Shown: piece after piece, positions 52,538 to 60,798 of the stretch
Position numbering within the stretch: position 1 is the first letter of the stretch
How the letters are laid out: every line of letters starts with the position of its first letter
NCBI GenBank assembly: GCA_964549115.1
Contig: CAZJTX010000001.1
Coordinates: forward strand, 62,001 to 126,000
Direction: 5' to 3'
Source of the DNA: CAKOSP01 sp964549115
GTDB taxonomy: Bacteria > Bacillota_I > Bacilli_A > RF39 > UBA660
DNA: 64,000 nt
Notes under the pieces: model-generated
Databases searched by the model: none
The model's input: only the letters and a program-made list of their open reading frames with translations
What the model was told of the DNA's origin: nothing
Program-made: the position numbers and the translations under genes

Positions 52538-53941
52538 TTATTTTAATTTAATATCTATACCATCTAAGCTAAAGCTTTTAGCATCAGTAATATAAACATC
52601 AATGATATTATTAACATTATTTTTAGTAGTTTTAACATTTACTAATTTCATTGTATCGGTGTATCCATAAAATAAGGTATTATCTTTTTCGCTTTTACCC
52701 AATATTAAAACTGGTACAGTTTTATTTAATAACTTTTTATTATTTTCTAAAGAATATTTATTAACCAAATCATTAAGTTTGTATAATCTTTCTTTTTTAA
52801 TTTCTAATGATATATTATCTTCCATTTTAGCCGCTACTGTATATTCTCTTTTTGAATATATAAAAGTATATGCCCCATCAAACTTACAATAATTCACTAA
52901 ATCTAATGTTTGTTTAAAATCCTCATCACTTTCATTAGGAAACCCAACTATAATGTCGGTGGTAATTGAAACATTAGGTATTTTATTTTTTATTTTATCA
53001 AATAAAACTTTATACGATTCATTAGTATATTTTCTATTCATTTTTTTAAGTATTTCGTTACTACCTGATTGTACTGGTAAATGTATATAAGGCATAATGT
53101 TTTTATATTTAGATATTACTTCGATTAACTCATCAGTAAAGTTCCAAGGATTTGATGTTACAAATCTAACTCTTTCTATATTAGTTTTAGCAACATCTTC
53201 CAACAAATCAGAAAATCTATAATCCCCATCTTTGTACGAATTAACATTTTGTCCTAAAAGCGTTACTTCTTTATAGCCGTTTTCTTTTAAACATTTTACT
53301 TCGTTTATTATTTCTTCTTTTTTTCTACTTCTTTCTTTTCCCCTTGTAAATGGAACTACACAATAAGTACAAAAATTATCACATCCATAAGTTATATTAA
53401 CCCACGCTGTAACATTAGAATCTCTTTTATACTGTATATTTTCAAATACTTCATTACTGTTTGAATATACCTGAATATTTAATTTCTTTTGTTTATTTAT
53501 AATTAATTCAGGCAGTTCATGAATATTATGAGTTCCTATAATAATATCTATATATTTATGTTTTTTATTTAACTCATCTATTTCTTTTTCCAGCTGCATT
53601 AAACATCCGGCTAAACAAATTATAATATCAGAATTAATCTTTTCCTTTATATGCTTAGCTATTGATAAAAATCCAATGATTTTTTCTTTAGCATTTTCTC
53701 TTATTGCACACGAATTAAGAACAACTATGTCCGCATCTTTCATATCTGTTGTGTTTTCATAACCTAGTTGTTCTAAATAATATACAATCTGCTCAGAATC
53801 ATGAACATTCATCTGACATCCATAAGTTCTAATATAATACTTTTTATTTTTAACTATATTTTTTATATCATTATTTAACGTTATATAATTAGCATCTAAA
53901 TTATCTCTTTTTAGTGCATCTTTATAGTTTGGTTTACTCAT
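52538..53941 (-). CDS. miaB: tRNA-2-methylthio-N6-dimethylallyladenosine synthase MiaB
   Basis: 467-residue methylthiotransferase that modifies A37 of tRNAs reading UNN codons. The UPF0004 domain holds the auxiliary cluster Cys42 (YGCQMN), Cys78 (NSCAIR) and Cys113 (AGCL); the radical SAM domain has Cys187, Cys191 and Cys194 in GCDNFCTYC; a TRAM domain ends the chain. All six cluster ligands are present. The start lies 11 bases after AAGGA, which is in the loop of a hairpin (53944-53972) that could hide or expose the ribosome site. MiaA is not in the window. Confidence 0.95.
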   Translation of the reverse strand: MSKPNYKDALKRDNLDANYITLNNDIKNIVKNKKYYIRTYGCQMNVHDSEQIVYYLEQLGYENTTDMKDADIVVLNSCAIRENAKEKIIGFLSIAKHIKEKINSDIIICLAGCLMQLEKEIDELNKKHKYIDIIIGTHNIHELPELIINKQKKLNIQVYSNSNEVFENIQYKRDSNVTAWVNITYGCDNFCTYCVVPFTRGKERSRKKEEIINEVKCLKENGYKEVTLLGQNVNSYKDGDYRFSDLLEDVAKTNIERVRFVTSNPWNFTDELIEVISKYKNIMPYIHLPVQSGSNEILKKMNRKYTNESYKVLFDKIKNKIPNVSITTDIIVGFPNESDEDFKQTLDLVNYCKFDGAYTFIYSKREYTVAAKMEDNISLEIKKERLYKLNDLVNKYSLENNKKLLNKTVPVLILGKSEKDNTLFYGYTDTMKLVNVKTTKNNVNNIIDVYITDAKSFSLDGIDIKLK

Positions 53942-53943
53942 AA

Positions 53944-53972
53944 AAATAACCGTCCTTACAACGGTTATTTTA
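53944..53972 (-). promoter_or_regulatory. hairpin carrying the miaB ribosome site in its loop
   Basis: Stem AATAACCGT / ACGGTTATT with a seven-base loop that contains AAGGA; TTTTT follows and then the miaB ATG. It could act as an attenuator-type terminator or as a translation switch. Confidence 0.55.
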
Positions 53973-54140
53973 TCATAGATAACTATTTTGTGAAAGCGAG
54001 TAAGATTGAGTTTGGATTTTGTGTTTAGGGTAAGATATTTGTATGAACTTTGATAGGATAATAATCTTTTGTCGCTTTCAAATACATCATAATCTACCCT
54101 AAAAACTTATTCAATCTATTCGACAAAACTTATCATTTTT
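53973..54140. repeat. long imperfect inverted repeat between serS and miaB
   Basis: The two halves pair in several blocks: TTTTGT with ACAAAA, GAGTAAGATTGA with TCAATCTATTC, GTTTAGGGTAAGAT with ATCTACCCTAAA, and GTAT...TTGA inside. A second, competing pair is GAAAGCGA (53992) with TCGCTTTC (54072). No open frame, and no transposase ends were recognised. The serS stop codon lies at its right edge. It may be a structured leader of miaB, a small RNA, or a worn mobile hairpin element. Confidence 0.6.
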
Positions 54141-55422
54141 TGATAGGAACTAACTTCTCTTTACCCCTCATATAAGGTCTTAATACTTCTGGAATTATAA
54201 CTGTATTATCTTCTTGTATGTTATTTTCTAAAAACGCTATTAACGCTCTTGATGTTGCTAACACAGTATTATTTAAAGTATGTAAGTATCTCATTCCATC
54301 TTTTGTTCTATTTCTTATTCCTAATCTTCTAGCTTGAGCTTCGCCTAGATTAGAACATGATCCAACTTCAAAGTATTTTTGTTGTCTAGGACTCCATGCT
54401 TCTACATCACATGATTTAACTTTTAAGTCTGCTAAATCCCCTGAACAACATTCTAATGTTCTTACTGGTACATTTAGATTTCTAAATACTTCAACAGTAT
54501 ACATCCACATTTTGTCATACCATTCTTTTGAATCTTTAGGATCACATATTACAATCATTTCTTGTTTTTCAAATTGATGAACTCTAAATATTCCACGTTC
54601 TTCAATACCGTGTGCTCCTACTTCTTTTCTAAAACATGGTGAGTATGAAGTCATAGTTATTGGTAATTCTTCATCTTTAATTATTTGATCTTTAAATTTA
54701 CCAATCATTGAGTGTTCACTTGTACCTATTAAGTATAAGTCCTCTCCCTCAACTTTATACATCATTGCATCCATTTCTGTAAATGACATAACTCCACTTA
54801 CCACTTCTTCTCTAATTAAGAATGGTGGAATACAATATATAAAACCTTGATCCATCATATAATCTCTAGCATAATTAATCATAGCTGTAGATAAAAGAGC
54901 AATATCTCCCATTAAGTAATAAAAACCATGTCCACTAGTTCTTCCAGCTGCATCCTTATCCCAACCATTGAATAATTCCATTATTTCTGCATGATATGGT
55001 ACTTCATATTCTGGAACTACTGGATCTCCCCATCTTTCTCTTTCAACATTTTCTGTATCATCTTTTCCTAGTGGTACATCATCAGCAATAATGTTTGGAA
55101 TCACCATCATAATGTCAGTAATTTCTTTAGATAACTTATTTTCTTTTTCTTCTAAAGAATCTATTTCCTCATTTATTACCCTTACTTCTTCTTTAATTTT
55201 TTCGGCTTCTTCTTTTTTGCCTTCTCTCATCAAAGCACCAATGTTATCACTAATCTCATTTCTTTTACTTCTTAACTCATCGGCCTTCTTTTTAACATCT
55301 CTAAAATCTTCATCAAGTTTATATACCTTATCAACTAAAGGTAATTTTTCATCTTGAAACTTTTTCTTAATGTTTTCTTTTACTAAATCTTTATTAGTTC
55401 TAATTAAATTAATATCTATCAT
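54133..55422 (-). CDS. serS: seryl-tRNA synthetase
   Basis: 429 residues. N-terminal antiparallel coiled coil (about 28-105), which grips the long variable arm of tRNA-Ser, then the class II core: FLIREEVVSGVMSFTEMDAMMY, motif 2 CFRKEVGAHGIEERGIFRVHQFEKQE, and motif 3 near TLNNTVLATSRALIAFLEN. The segment EVGSCSNLGEAQARRLGIRNR is the SerS-specific serine pocket region. Full length, no odd features. Shine-Dalgarno AAGGAG. Confidence 0.96.
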   Translation of the reverse strand: MIDINLIRTNKDLVKENIKKKFQDEKLPLVDKVYKLDEDFRDVKKKADELRSKRNEISDNIGALMREGKKEEAEKIKEEVRVINEEIDSLEEKENKLSKEITDIMMVIPNIIADDVPLGKDDTENVERERWGDPVVPEYEVPYHAEIMELFNGWDKDAAGRTSGHGFYYLMGDIALLSTAMINYARDYMMDQGFIYCIPPFLIREEVVSGVMSFTEMDAMMYKVEGEDLYLIGTSEHSMIGKFKDQIIKDEELPITMTSYSPCFRKEVGAHGIEERGIFRVHQFEKQEMIVICDPKDSKEWYDKMWMYTVEVFRNLNVPVRTLECCSGDLADLKVKSCDVEAWSPRQQKYFEVGSCSNLGEAQARRLGIRNRTKDGMRYLHTLNNTVLATSRALIAFLENNIQEDNTVIIPEVLRPYMRGKEKLVPIKK

Positions 55423-55435
55423 TTTTTCTCCTTCT

Positions 55436-55849
55436 TTAATCTAATATTTGTTTAATCCCCATATATGGGATTAATGCACATGTTTTTCTGGAACCTTGTT
55501 TATATATTTCATCAAATACAAGTGCATCTTTTAATATATCTTTATTATATTCTTTTTCATTTATCATGTTGTAAAAACTATCGATATATTCTTTTGCTTC
55601 TTTTATGGTTTTTCCAATTAAGTTTTTTATCATTATGGAGGAGGAGGCCACGCTTATAGCACAAGCTTCTCCCTCAAATGTAATATCTTTTATTACATCT
55701 TTATCTATTAATGCATATAAATCAATATCATCAATACAAGATTCATTATTTGATCTCACTTTAATATAATCCTTGTTGTCCATTCTTTTTCTATTAACAG
55801 GATTTTCATAATTGTCTAAAATAATTTCTCTTCTTTCGTCCTCGTTCAT
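55436..55849 (-). CDS. sufU: Fe-S scaffold / sulfur acceptor SufU
   Basis: 137 residues with the three SufU/IscU cysteines: Cys38 in NESCIDD, Cys63 in GEACAIS and Cys124 in RKTCALIP. In Gram-positives SufU takes the persulfide from SufS through a zinc site (Asp plus three Cys); Asp40/41 is in place. The helix after Cys63 reads SVASSSIMIK. Last gene of the suf operon; its start overlaps the sufS stop (ATGA). Confidence 0.93.
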   Translation of the reverse strand: MNEDERREIILDNYENPVNRKRMDNKDYIKVRSNNESCIDDIDLYALIDKDVIKDITFEGEACAISVASSSIMIKNLIGKTIKEAKEYIDSFYNMINEKEYNKDILKDALVFDEIYKQGSRKTCALIPYMGIKQILD

Positions 55850-57039
55850 AAAATCATCTCTTTTTTTATTTTTTCTATATCTTTTAAAAGTGATACTAAC
55901 TTATCTATTTCTTCTTTATTATTATAAAAAGATAAACTCACTCTTATAGTGTTTTTAAAACCTATTATGTCTTTTAAGTTTTTAGCACAATGGTCACCTG
56001 ATCTTACACATATATTATATTTATTTAAATAATGTGCTACATCTTGGGAAAACAAATCTCCTACATTAAAAGACACTATTCCGGATTTGCTATTTGGATT
56101 TAAAATTTTAATATATTTTACCATTTTTAAATTATTAATCAAATATTCACTTAATTCCACGATTCGTTTGTTTATGTTATTTATACCCAACTCATTAATA
56201 TATTTAATACTTTCTTTATAACCAATAATGCCTGATATATTTAAAGTTCCCGCTTCTAATTTATAAGGAAGTGATTTATATATAATTTCATCATCAAGTG
56301 ATAAATTCATACCACCACCAACTATATATGGATTGGTTTTTTCTAATAAGTTTTCTTTACCATATATAAAACCTACACCAGTTGGGCCAAACATTTTATG
56401 TGCTGATGAAACTAAAAAATCCACATCTAATTCATTAACATCTATATTTATATGAGATAAACTTTGAGCCGCATCTACTAACACTAATATATTATTATCA
56501 TGGGCTATTTTAATAATTTCTTTTAAATCTCTAATATCCCCCACTACATTAGTTATATGTGATAAAGCGATTACTTTTGTTTTATCAGTAATACTTTTTT
56601 TAAAGTTATCAACACCAAAAGTTAAATCTTCTTTTAAATCAATATATTTAATATTTATATTTAATTCTTCTTTTAATATCAACCATGGTAACACTAAAGA
56701 TGCATGTTCACCTTTATTAAGTAAAACCTCGTCACCTTCATTTAAATATTTTTTAAAAAATCCATTAACTATTAAATTTATACCTAGAGTTGTACCACTT
56801 GTAAATATAATTTCATTAATACTACTTGCATTTATATAATCTTTTATAAGTAATCTAGTTTCTTCTACTTCTTTTTCAACTTTTAAGGCAAGATCATATT
56901 CTCCCCTGTGATAACTTACAGGGTATTCATTATAATATTCATTTATTTTTTCAATCACTACATTTGGTTTTAAACTTGTTGCAGCGTTATCAAAATAAAT
57001 TACATCTTTTTTTAATATGTTGAAATCTTCTCTATTCAT
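55846..57039 (-). CDS. sufS: cysteine desulfurase SufS
   Basis: 397-residue PLP enzyme, type II desulfurase. FDNAATSLKP start, Lys215 in SSAHKMFGPTGVGF binds PLP, and the catalytic loop VRSGDHCAKN has the Cys (about 351). It delivers sulfur from cysteine to SufU for Fe-S cluster assembly. Common SufS proteins have RxGHHCA here; the Asp in GDHC is a mild variation. Two bases separate it from the sufD-like gene upstream. Confidence 0.95.
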   Translation of the reverse strand: MNREDFNILKKDVIYFDNAATSLKPNVVIEKINEYYNEYPVSYHRGEYDLALKVEKEVEETRLLIKDYINASSINEIIFTSGTTLGINLIVNGFFKKYLNEGDEVLLNKGEHASLVLPWLILKEELNINIKYIDLKEDLTFGVDNFKKSITDKTKVIALSHITNVVGDIRDLKEIIKIAHDNNILVLVDAAQSLSHINIDVNELDVDFLVSSAHKMFGPTGVGFIYGKENLLEKTNPYIVGGGMNLSLDDEIIYKSLPYKLEAGTLNISGIIGYKESIKYINELGINNINKRIVELSEYLINNLKMVKYIKILNPNSKSGIVSFNVGDLFSQDVAHYLNKYNICVRSGDHCAKNLKDIIGFKNTIRVSLSFYNNKEEIDKLVSLLKDIEKIKKEMIL

Positions 57040-57040
57040 A

Positions 57041-57652
57041 CTAATCTTCCTTAATGAGAGTCTTTATTTTATCATTAAAAGAGCCATATAACAAACCATT
57101 CTTAATTAATTCTTTGGCTTGTTTCTTATTTAAACCTTTACTTTTTAAATAAAATAACTCTTCATCAGTAGCATCATATATACTAACCATATGATTTGCT
57201 ATTACATCGTCAGTGTAAACCTCTACATTCGGCTCCACCAACACTTTACAATCTTCTTTTATTATCTTTACATCCTGAACAATTTCATTGTTAACTGTTT
57301 TTTCATTTACTTTAGCAAGTAATGTAATAAGTGTATCCTCTTTTGCATACCCTCTTATCTTTACTTCAAAGTAATTGTTATTTCCAATTACTTCATTTGT
57401 TAAGTTATATTCTAATTTAGATTCCGTTACAAATGATTCAATAATTTTTATTTTAGAATTACTATTTTGCTTAATACTTAAATTGATTTTACCCAATTTT
57501 TTATTTGAATAAAAATTTAAAATAATATCTGCTTCATCTTCAAGTTCTATATTTAAAGTTCCTTTAAAGTCTTTTATTAATATGTTTGATTTTCCACCTA
57601 AGATTAATTTTTTAGAATAATCAGTTAATAAACCGTTATAATTTTTAATCAT
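57041..57652 (-). CDS. short SufB/SufD-family scaffold protein
   Basis: 203 residues against about 420-470 for SufD or SufB. The beta-helix core is reduced to about 14 strands, but the C-terminal family box is plain: VEVYTDDVIANHMVSIYDA, then LFYLKSKGLNKKQAKELIKNGL. His in ANHMVS is kept. It overlaps sufC by eight bases and precedes sufS. With no second sufB-type gene nearby, this may be the only SufC partner, acting as a homodimer. sufD is the nearest name, but sufB-like function cannot be excluded. Confidence 0.85.
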   Translation of the reverse strand: MIKNYNGLLTDYSKKLILGGKSNILIKDFKGTLNIELEDEADIILNFYSNKKLGKINLSIKQNSNSKIKIIESFVTESKLEYNLTNEVIGNNNYFEVKIRGYAKEDTLITLLAKVNEKTVNNEIVQDVKIIKEDCKVLVEPNVEVYTDDVIANHMVSIYDATDEELFYLKSKGLNKKQAKELIKNGLLYGSFNDKIKTLIKED

Positions 57653-58358
57653 TGAATCCTTCTTCTTCTATTTTTTTAACTAATGATATATCCCCAGTTT
57701 CTAATGTGGAATCATTATTTAAAACATGAACTTTATCAGGTTTTAAATAATTTAATATCGCAGGGTTATGAGTAATAAACAAAATAGATGCTTTATATTT
57801 TGTTTGATATTCTTTTACGGACTTCATAACTACTTTAAGTGCATCTACGTCTAAACCGGAATCAACTTCGTCTATAATTACAAAGGATGGTTCCAACATC
57901 CAAAGATGAAGAAGCTCATTTTTCTTACGTTCTCCTCCACTCATTCCCATATTAATCTCTCTATGTATAAAACTTTTTGGTATGTCTAACTTTTTACACA
58001 GTTCTTCTAATTTTTTATTAAACTCATATAAATTAACTCGTTTGTGTTCACTTAAAATTGTTCGAAGCATTTCAGCATTTGTAACACCCTCTATAGCTAT
58101 AGGATTCTGACTCAAATAAAAGACACCTTCTTTTGCAATTTCATTTGTATTTAATTCAAGTAATTCCTTTTCATTATATAAAATACTACCACTTACGTTA
58201 TAGTCTTCACTATTCATGATTACTTTACCTATGGTACTTTTTCCTACGCCATTAGGACCAAATAAAATATGAATCTCACCATTATTTATAGTCAAATTAA
58301 ATTTATTTAATATTGTTTTATCTTCAACAGATACAGTTAAATCTTTAATTTTCAACAT
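57645..58358 (-). CDS. sufC: Fe-S assembly ATPase SufC
   Basis: 237-residue ABC-type soluble ATPase that drives the SufB/D scaffold. Walker A GPNGVGKST (34-42), Q-loop YLSQNPIAIEGVT, signature MSGGERKKNELLHLW, Walker B FVIIDEVDSGLDVDA, H-loop FITHNPAIL. The EVDSGLD form is specific to SufC among ABC proteins. Start ATG 58358 follows GGTGA by six bases; the frame upstream to 58370 is probably leader. First gene of the suf operon. Confidence 0.95.
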   Translation of the reverse strand: MLKIKDLTVSVEDKTILNKFNLTINNGEIHILFGPNGVGKSTIGKVIMNSEDYNVSGSILYNEKELLELNTNEIAKEGVFYLSQNPIAIEGVTNAEMLRTILSEHKRVNLYEFNKKLEELCKKLDIPKSFIHREINMGMSGGERKKNELLHLWMLEPSFVIIDEVDSGLDVDALKVVMKSVKEYQTKYKASILFITHNPAILNYLKPDKVHVLNNDSTLETGDISLVKKIEEEGFND

Positions 58359-58426
58359 GAAAATCACCATTTTAATTTTACCATATTTACATTATAATTA
58401 ACAGTTGCATTGATTAAAAAAACCTC

Positions 58427-58455
58427 TTTACAAAGTCACGTTTTTATTTTATACT
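58427..58455 (+). promoter_or_regulatory. promoter of the RNase R gene
   Basis: TTTACA, 17-base spacer, TATACT; the leader is about 16 bases and contains the ribosome site GGGGGCAG. Confidence 0.75.
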
Positions 58456-58477
58456 TGTAATGTGGGGGCAGATATAA

Positions 58478-60784
58478 ATGCATCTTAAATCAATTATCTT
58501 AACTTTATTTAAAGAAGACTGCTCTCTTAAACTAAGTTTTAATGCTATTAAGAAGCAATTTAAATCTTATCAATATAAAGATGCATTAGAACTCAAGAAC
58601 ATTTTAGAATACAATCCTGAATTAGAGGAAAGTGGATATCACATCAACAAAAGAAAAAATCTTATCCTTTTTAACTCTAATTTTTTTATTGAAAAAACAA
58701 TTGATAATATTCCAAAATTTCAAGAATTTAATTTAGACGAATTTAACATTGTTTTAAATGAATTAGAAAAAGATGCTACTCTTTATTATGATGATATTGA
58801 TGATAAATATTCTCTTTTTCCACCCAATTATCATATGGTAGAAGTAAGAAGTACTAAAATAGGTAATCTATATTATGAAATTGACAATCAAAAATATAGT
58901 ATTTATAACAACGACAAAATAAAACCGGTTTTATTTGACAAAATAATTGTTAAAAACTTAAATAACGAAATGATTATAGACAAGATTCTTGATCGAGATA
59001 ATACTAATATAATATGTGAAGTGGTAATAAAATACGGAGTATACACATACGAAATTCTTAACCCTTCTATTCCCAAAAATTATCCAGTAAAAGTGGTTTT
59101 AAGTAAAAAAGAAAAAGAATCTCTAATTGCTGGTGATAGATTTTTTGTTAATTTGGATAAAGAATTAAATAATAATGGTGTTTATAAAGCAACGTACAGG
59201 TCTTACATTGGAAATAAAAAAGATTTAACCGATGACTATCAAACTTTATGTTTAATGTATGGTTTTAGATATGGTTTTAGTAAAGAAGCTTTGGAAGAAT
59301 TAGAAAATATACCATCAAACGTTACTGAAGAAGATATAATAAATAGAGTGGATTTAAGAAAAGAAAAAACTTTTACTATAGATTGTGTCGGGGCTATGGA
59401 TTTAGACGATGCTATTTCTATAAAAAAGACAAATAAAGGATATATTTTAAAAGTACACATTGCACATGTCTCACATTATGTTAAGCCCTCTTCGCCTATA
59501 TTTAATGATGCATTAACTAATTGTTTTAGTATTTATTTACCTGGGGGAGTAAATCCAATGTTACCTCATAAATTATCAAGCGGTATTTGTTCTTTACATG
59601 AAGGTGTAGATAGACTTGTTAGAACAACTGAGATGCATTATGATTTACAAGGTAATAAAACTGACTTTAAAACGTATTTATCAGTTATTAACAGCAAAGC
59701 TAAGATGGATTTTGATGATATAAACACATATGTTGAAGATGGATTAATTAATCCTGAATTTATAGATTTTAAAAAAGAAATAGAAGCTGCTCATGAACTG
59801 TCAAAATTAATAAGTGAAAAAAGATATTTAAATGGTAGTCTAAGTTTTGCTTCAAATGAATTATGTTTTGCTTTAGATGAGTTTGGAAATCCAATTTTTT
59901 TAAATGTCGTCAATAGTGGAGCAGCTGAGAAAATAATAGAAAATTTTATGGTTGCGACCGACGAAACGTTATGTGAATACGTTGGTACCCTTCCGTTTTG
60001 TTTTAGAAATCACGGTGTTTCAGCTAAACATGTTATAGATTCACTTTTAAAAAAATTACGTATAATGGGATTAAAGGTTGATGTTACTGAATGTACAAAT
60101 CCCAATCAAATATTACAAACCATTCTAAAAAAAGCCGAAGATGAAGAAACTTATGAACTAATTTCAAAAATTATTATTTTATCTTTAAACAGAGCTTTTT
60201 ATAGTTCTTATAATATTGGTCATTTTGGTTTAGCGCAGGATTATCACACCCATGCTAGTGCTCCTATAAGAAGAATGATTGATTTATTAATACTTTATTT
60301 ATTAGACTTATACGAAACAAAAGAATTAACAACGGAAATTATTGATGACCTATATCAATTAATAAATACCGTTTGTAAATTATCTAACAAAAAGGAAAGA
60401 GATGCTGATCTATTATATTATCAGGCCGAAAAAGCTAATGTCGTTAAATATATGGAAAACAGAATTGGAGAAACTTTTGAAGTTAGAATTCAAGGAATAC
60501 TTCGAGATCGATTAATTATTTATGAGAAAAACATACACGAAGGACATATAATTTATAAAGACTTTATGCCTGGTAAATTAAAGTATAATCCTAAAAATAA
60601 CACCATAGTAGATAAAGATGGATGGGCTCATAAAATTGGGCATTCATTAGAAGTAAGAGTAGATAGAGTAGATCATTATAAACAAATTGTATATTATACA
60701 TGTATAAGAAATATTACTAAAGAAGAAGTATTGGAAAGAAAAAGAATTAAAAGAAGTTCAGTTAAAGTAAGAAAAAAGAAGTAA
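58478..60784 (+). CDS. rnr: ribonuclease R
   Basis: 768 residues, 3'-to-5' hydrolytic exoribonuclease of the RNase II/RNB family, acting on structured RNA, rRNA and in trans-translation. N-terminal winged-helix part, cold-shock domains about 75-235, RNB core with DCVGAMDLDDAIS (about 306-318, catalytic Asp), YLPGGVNPMLPHKLSSGICSL (quoted core YLPGGVNPMLPHKLSS) and APIRRMIDL (about 602-610), then an S1 domain about 660-750 and a short Lys/Arg-rich tail. The tail is what distinguishes RNase R from RNase II. smpB is not next to it in this window. Confidence 0.95.
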   Translation: MHLKSIILTLFKEDCSLKLSFNAIKKQFKSYQYKDALELKNILEYNPELEESGYHINKRKNLILFNSNFFIEKTIDNIPKFQEFNLDEFNIVLNELEKDATLYYDDIDDKYSLFPPNYHMVEVRSTKIGNLYYEIDNQKYSIYNNDKIKPVLFDKIIVKNLNNEMIIDKILDRDNTNIICEVVIKYGVYTYEILNPSIPKNYPVKVVLSKKEKESLIAGDRFFVNLDKELNNNGVYKATYRSYIGNKKDLTDDYQTLCLMYGFRYGFSKEALEELENIPSNVTEEDIINRVDLRKEKTFTIDCVGAMDLDDAISIKKTNKGYILKVHIAHVSHYVKPSSPIFNDALTNCFSIYLPGGVNPMLPHKLSSGICSLHEGVDRLVRTTEMHYDLQGNKTDFKTYLSVINSKAKMDFDDINTYVEDGLINPEFIDFKKEIEAAHELSKLISEKRYLNGSLSFASNELCFALDEFGNPIFLNVVNSGAAEKIIENFMVATDETLCEYVGTLPFCFRNHGVSAKHVIDSLLKKLRIMGLKVDVTECTNPNQILQTILKKAEDEETYELISKIIILSLNRAFYSSYNIGHFGLAQDYHTHASAPIRRMIDLLILYLLDLYETKELTTEIIDDLYQLINTVCKLSNKKERDADLLYYQAEKANVVKYMENRIGETFEVRIQGILRDRLIIYEKNIHEGHIIYKDFMPGKLKYNPKNNTIVDKDGWAHKIGHSLEVRVDRVDHYKQIVYYTCIRNITKEEVLERKRIKRSSVKVRKKK

Positions 60785-60798
60785 TTAATTTACTTCTT
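60776..60798. terminator. hairpin shared by rnr and addA
   Basis: AAGAAGTAA / TTACTTCTT with a five-base loop. It contains both stop codons (60782-60784 and 60785-60787) and has T-rich flanks on both sides. Confidence 0.75.

Noticed and set aside
53944..53972. Intrinsic terminator of serS
   Set aside because: It is about 160 bases past the serS stop and only 3 bases before the miaB start with the ribosome site in its loop, so a role in miaB control is more likely.
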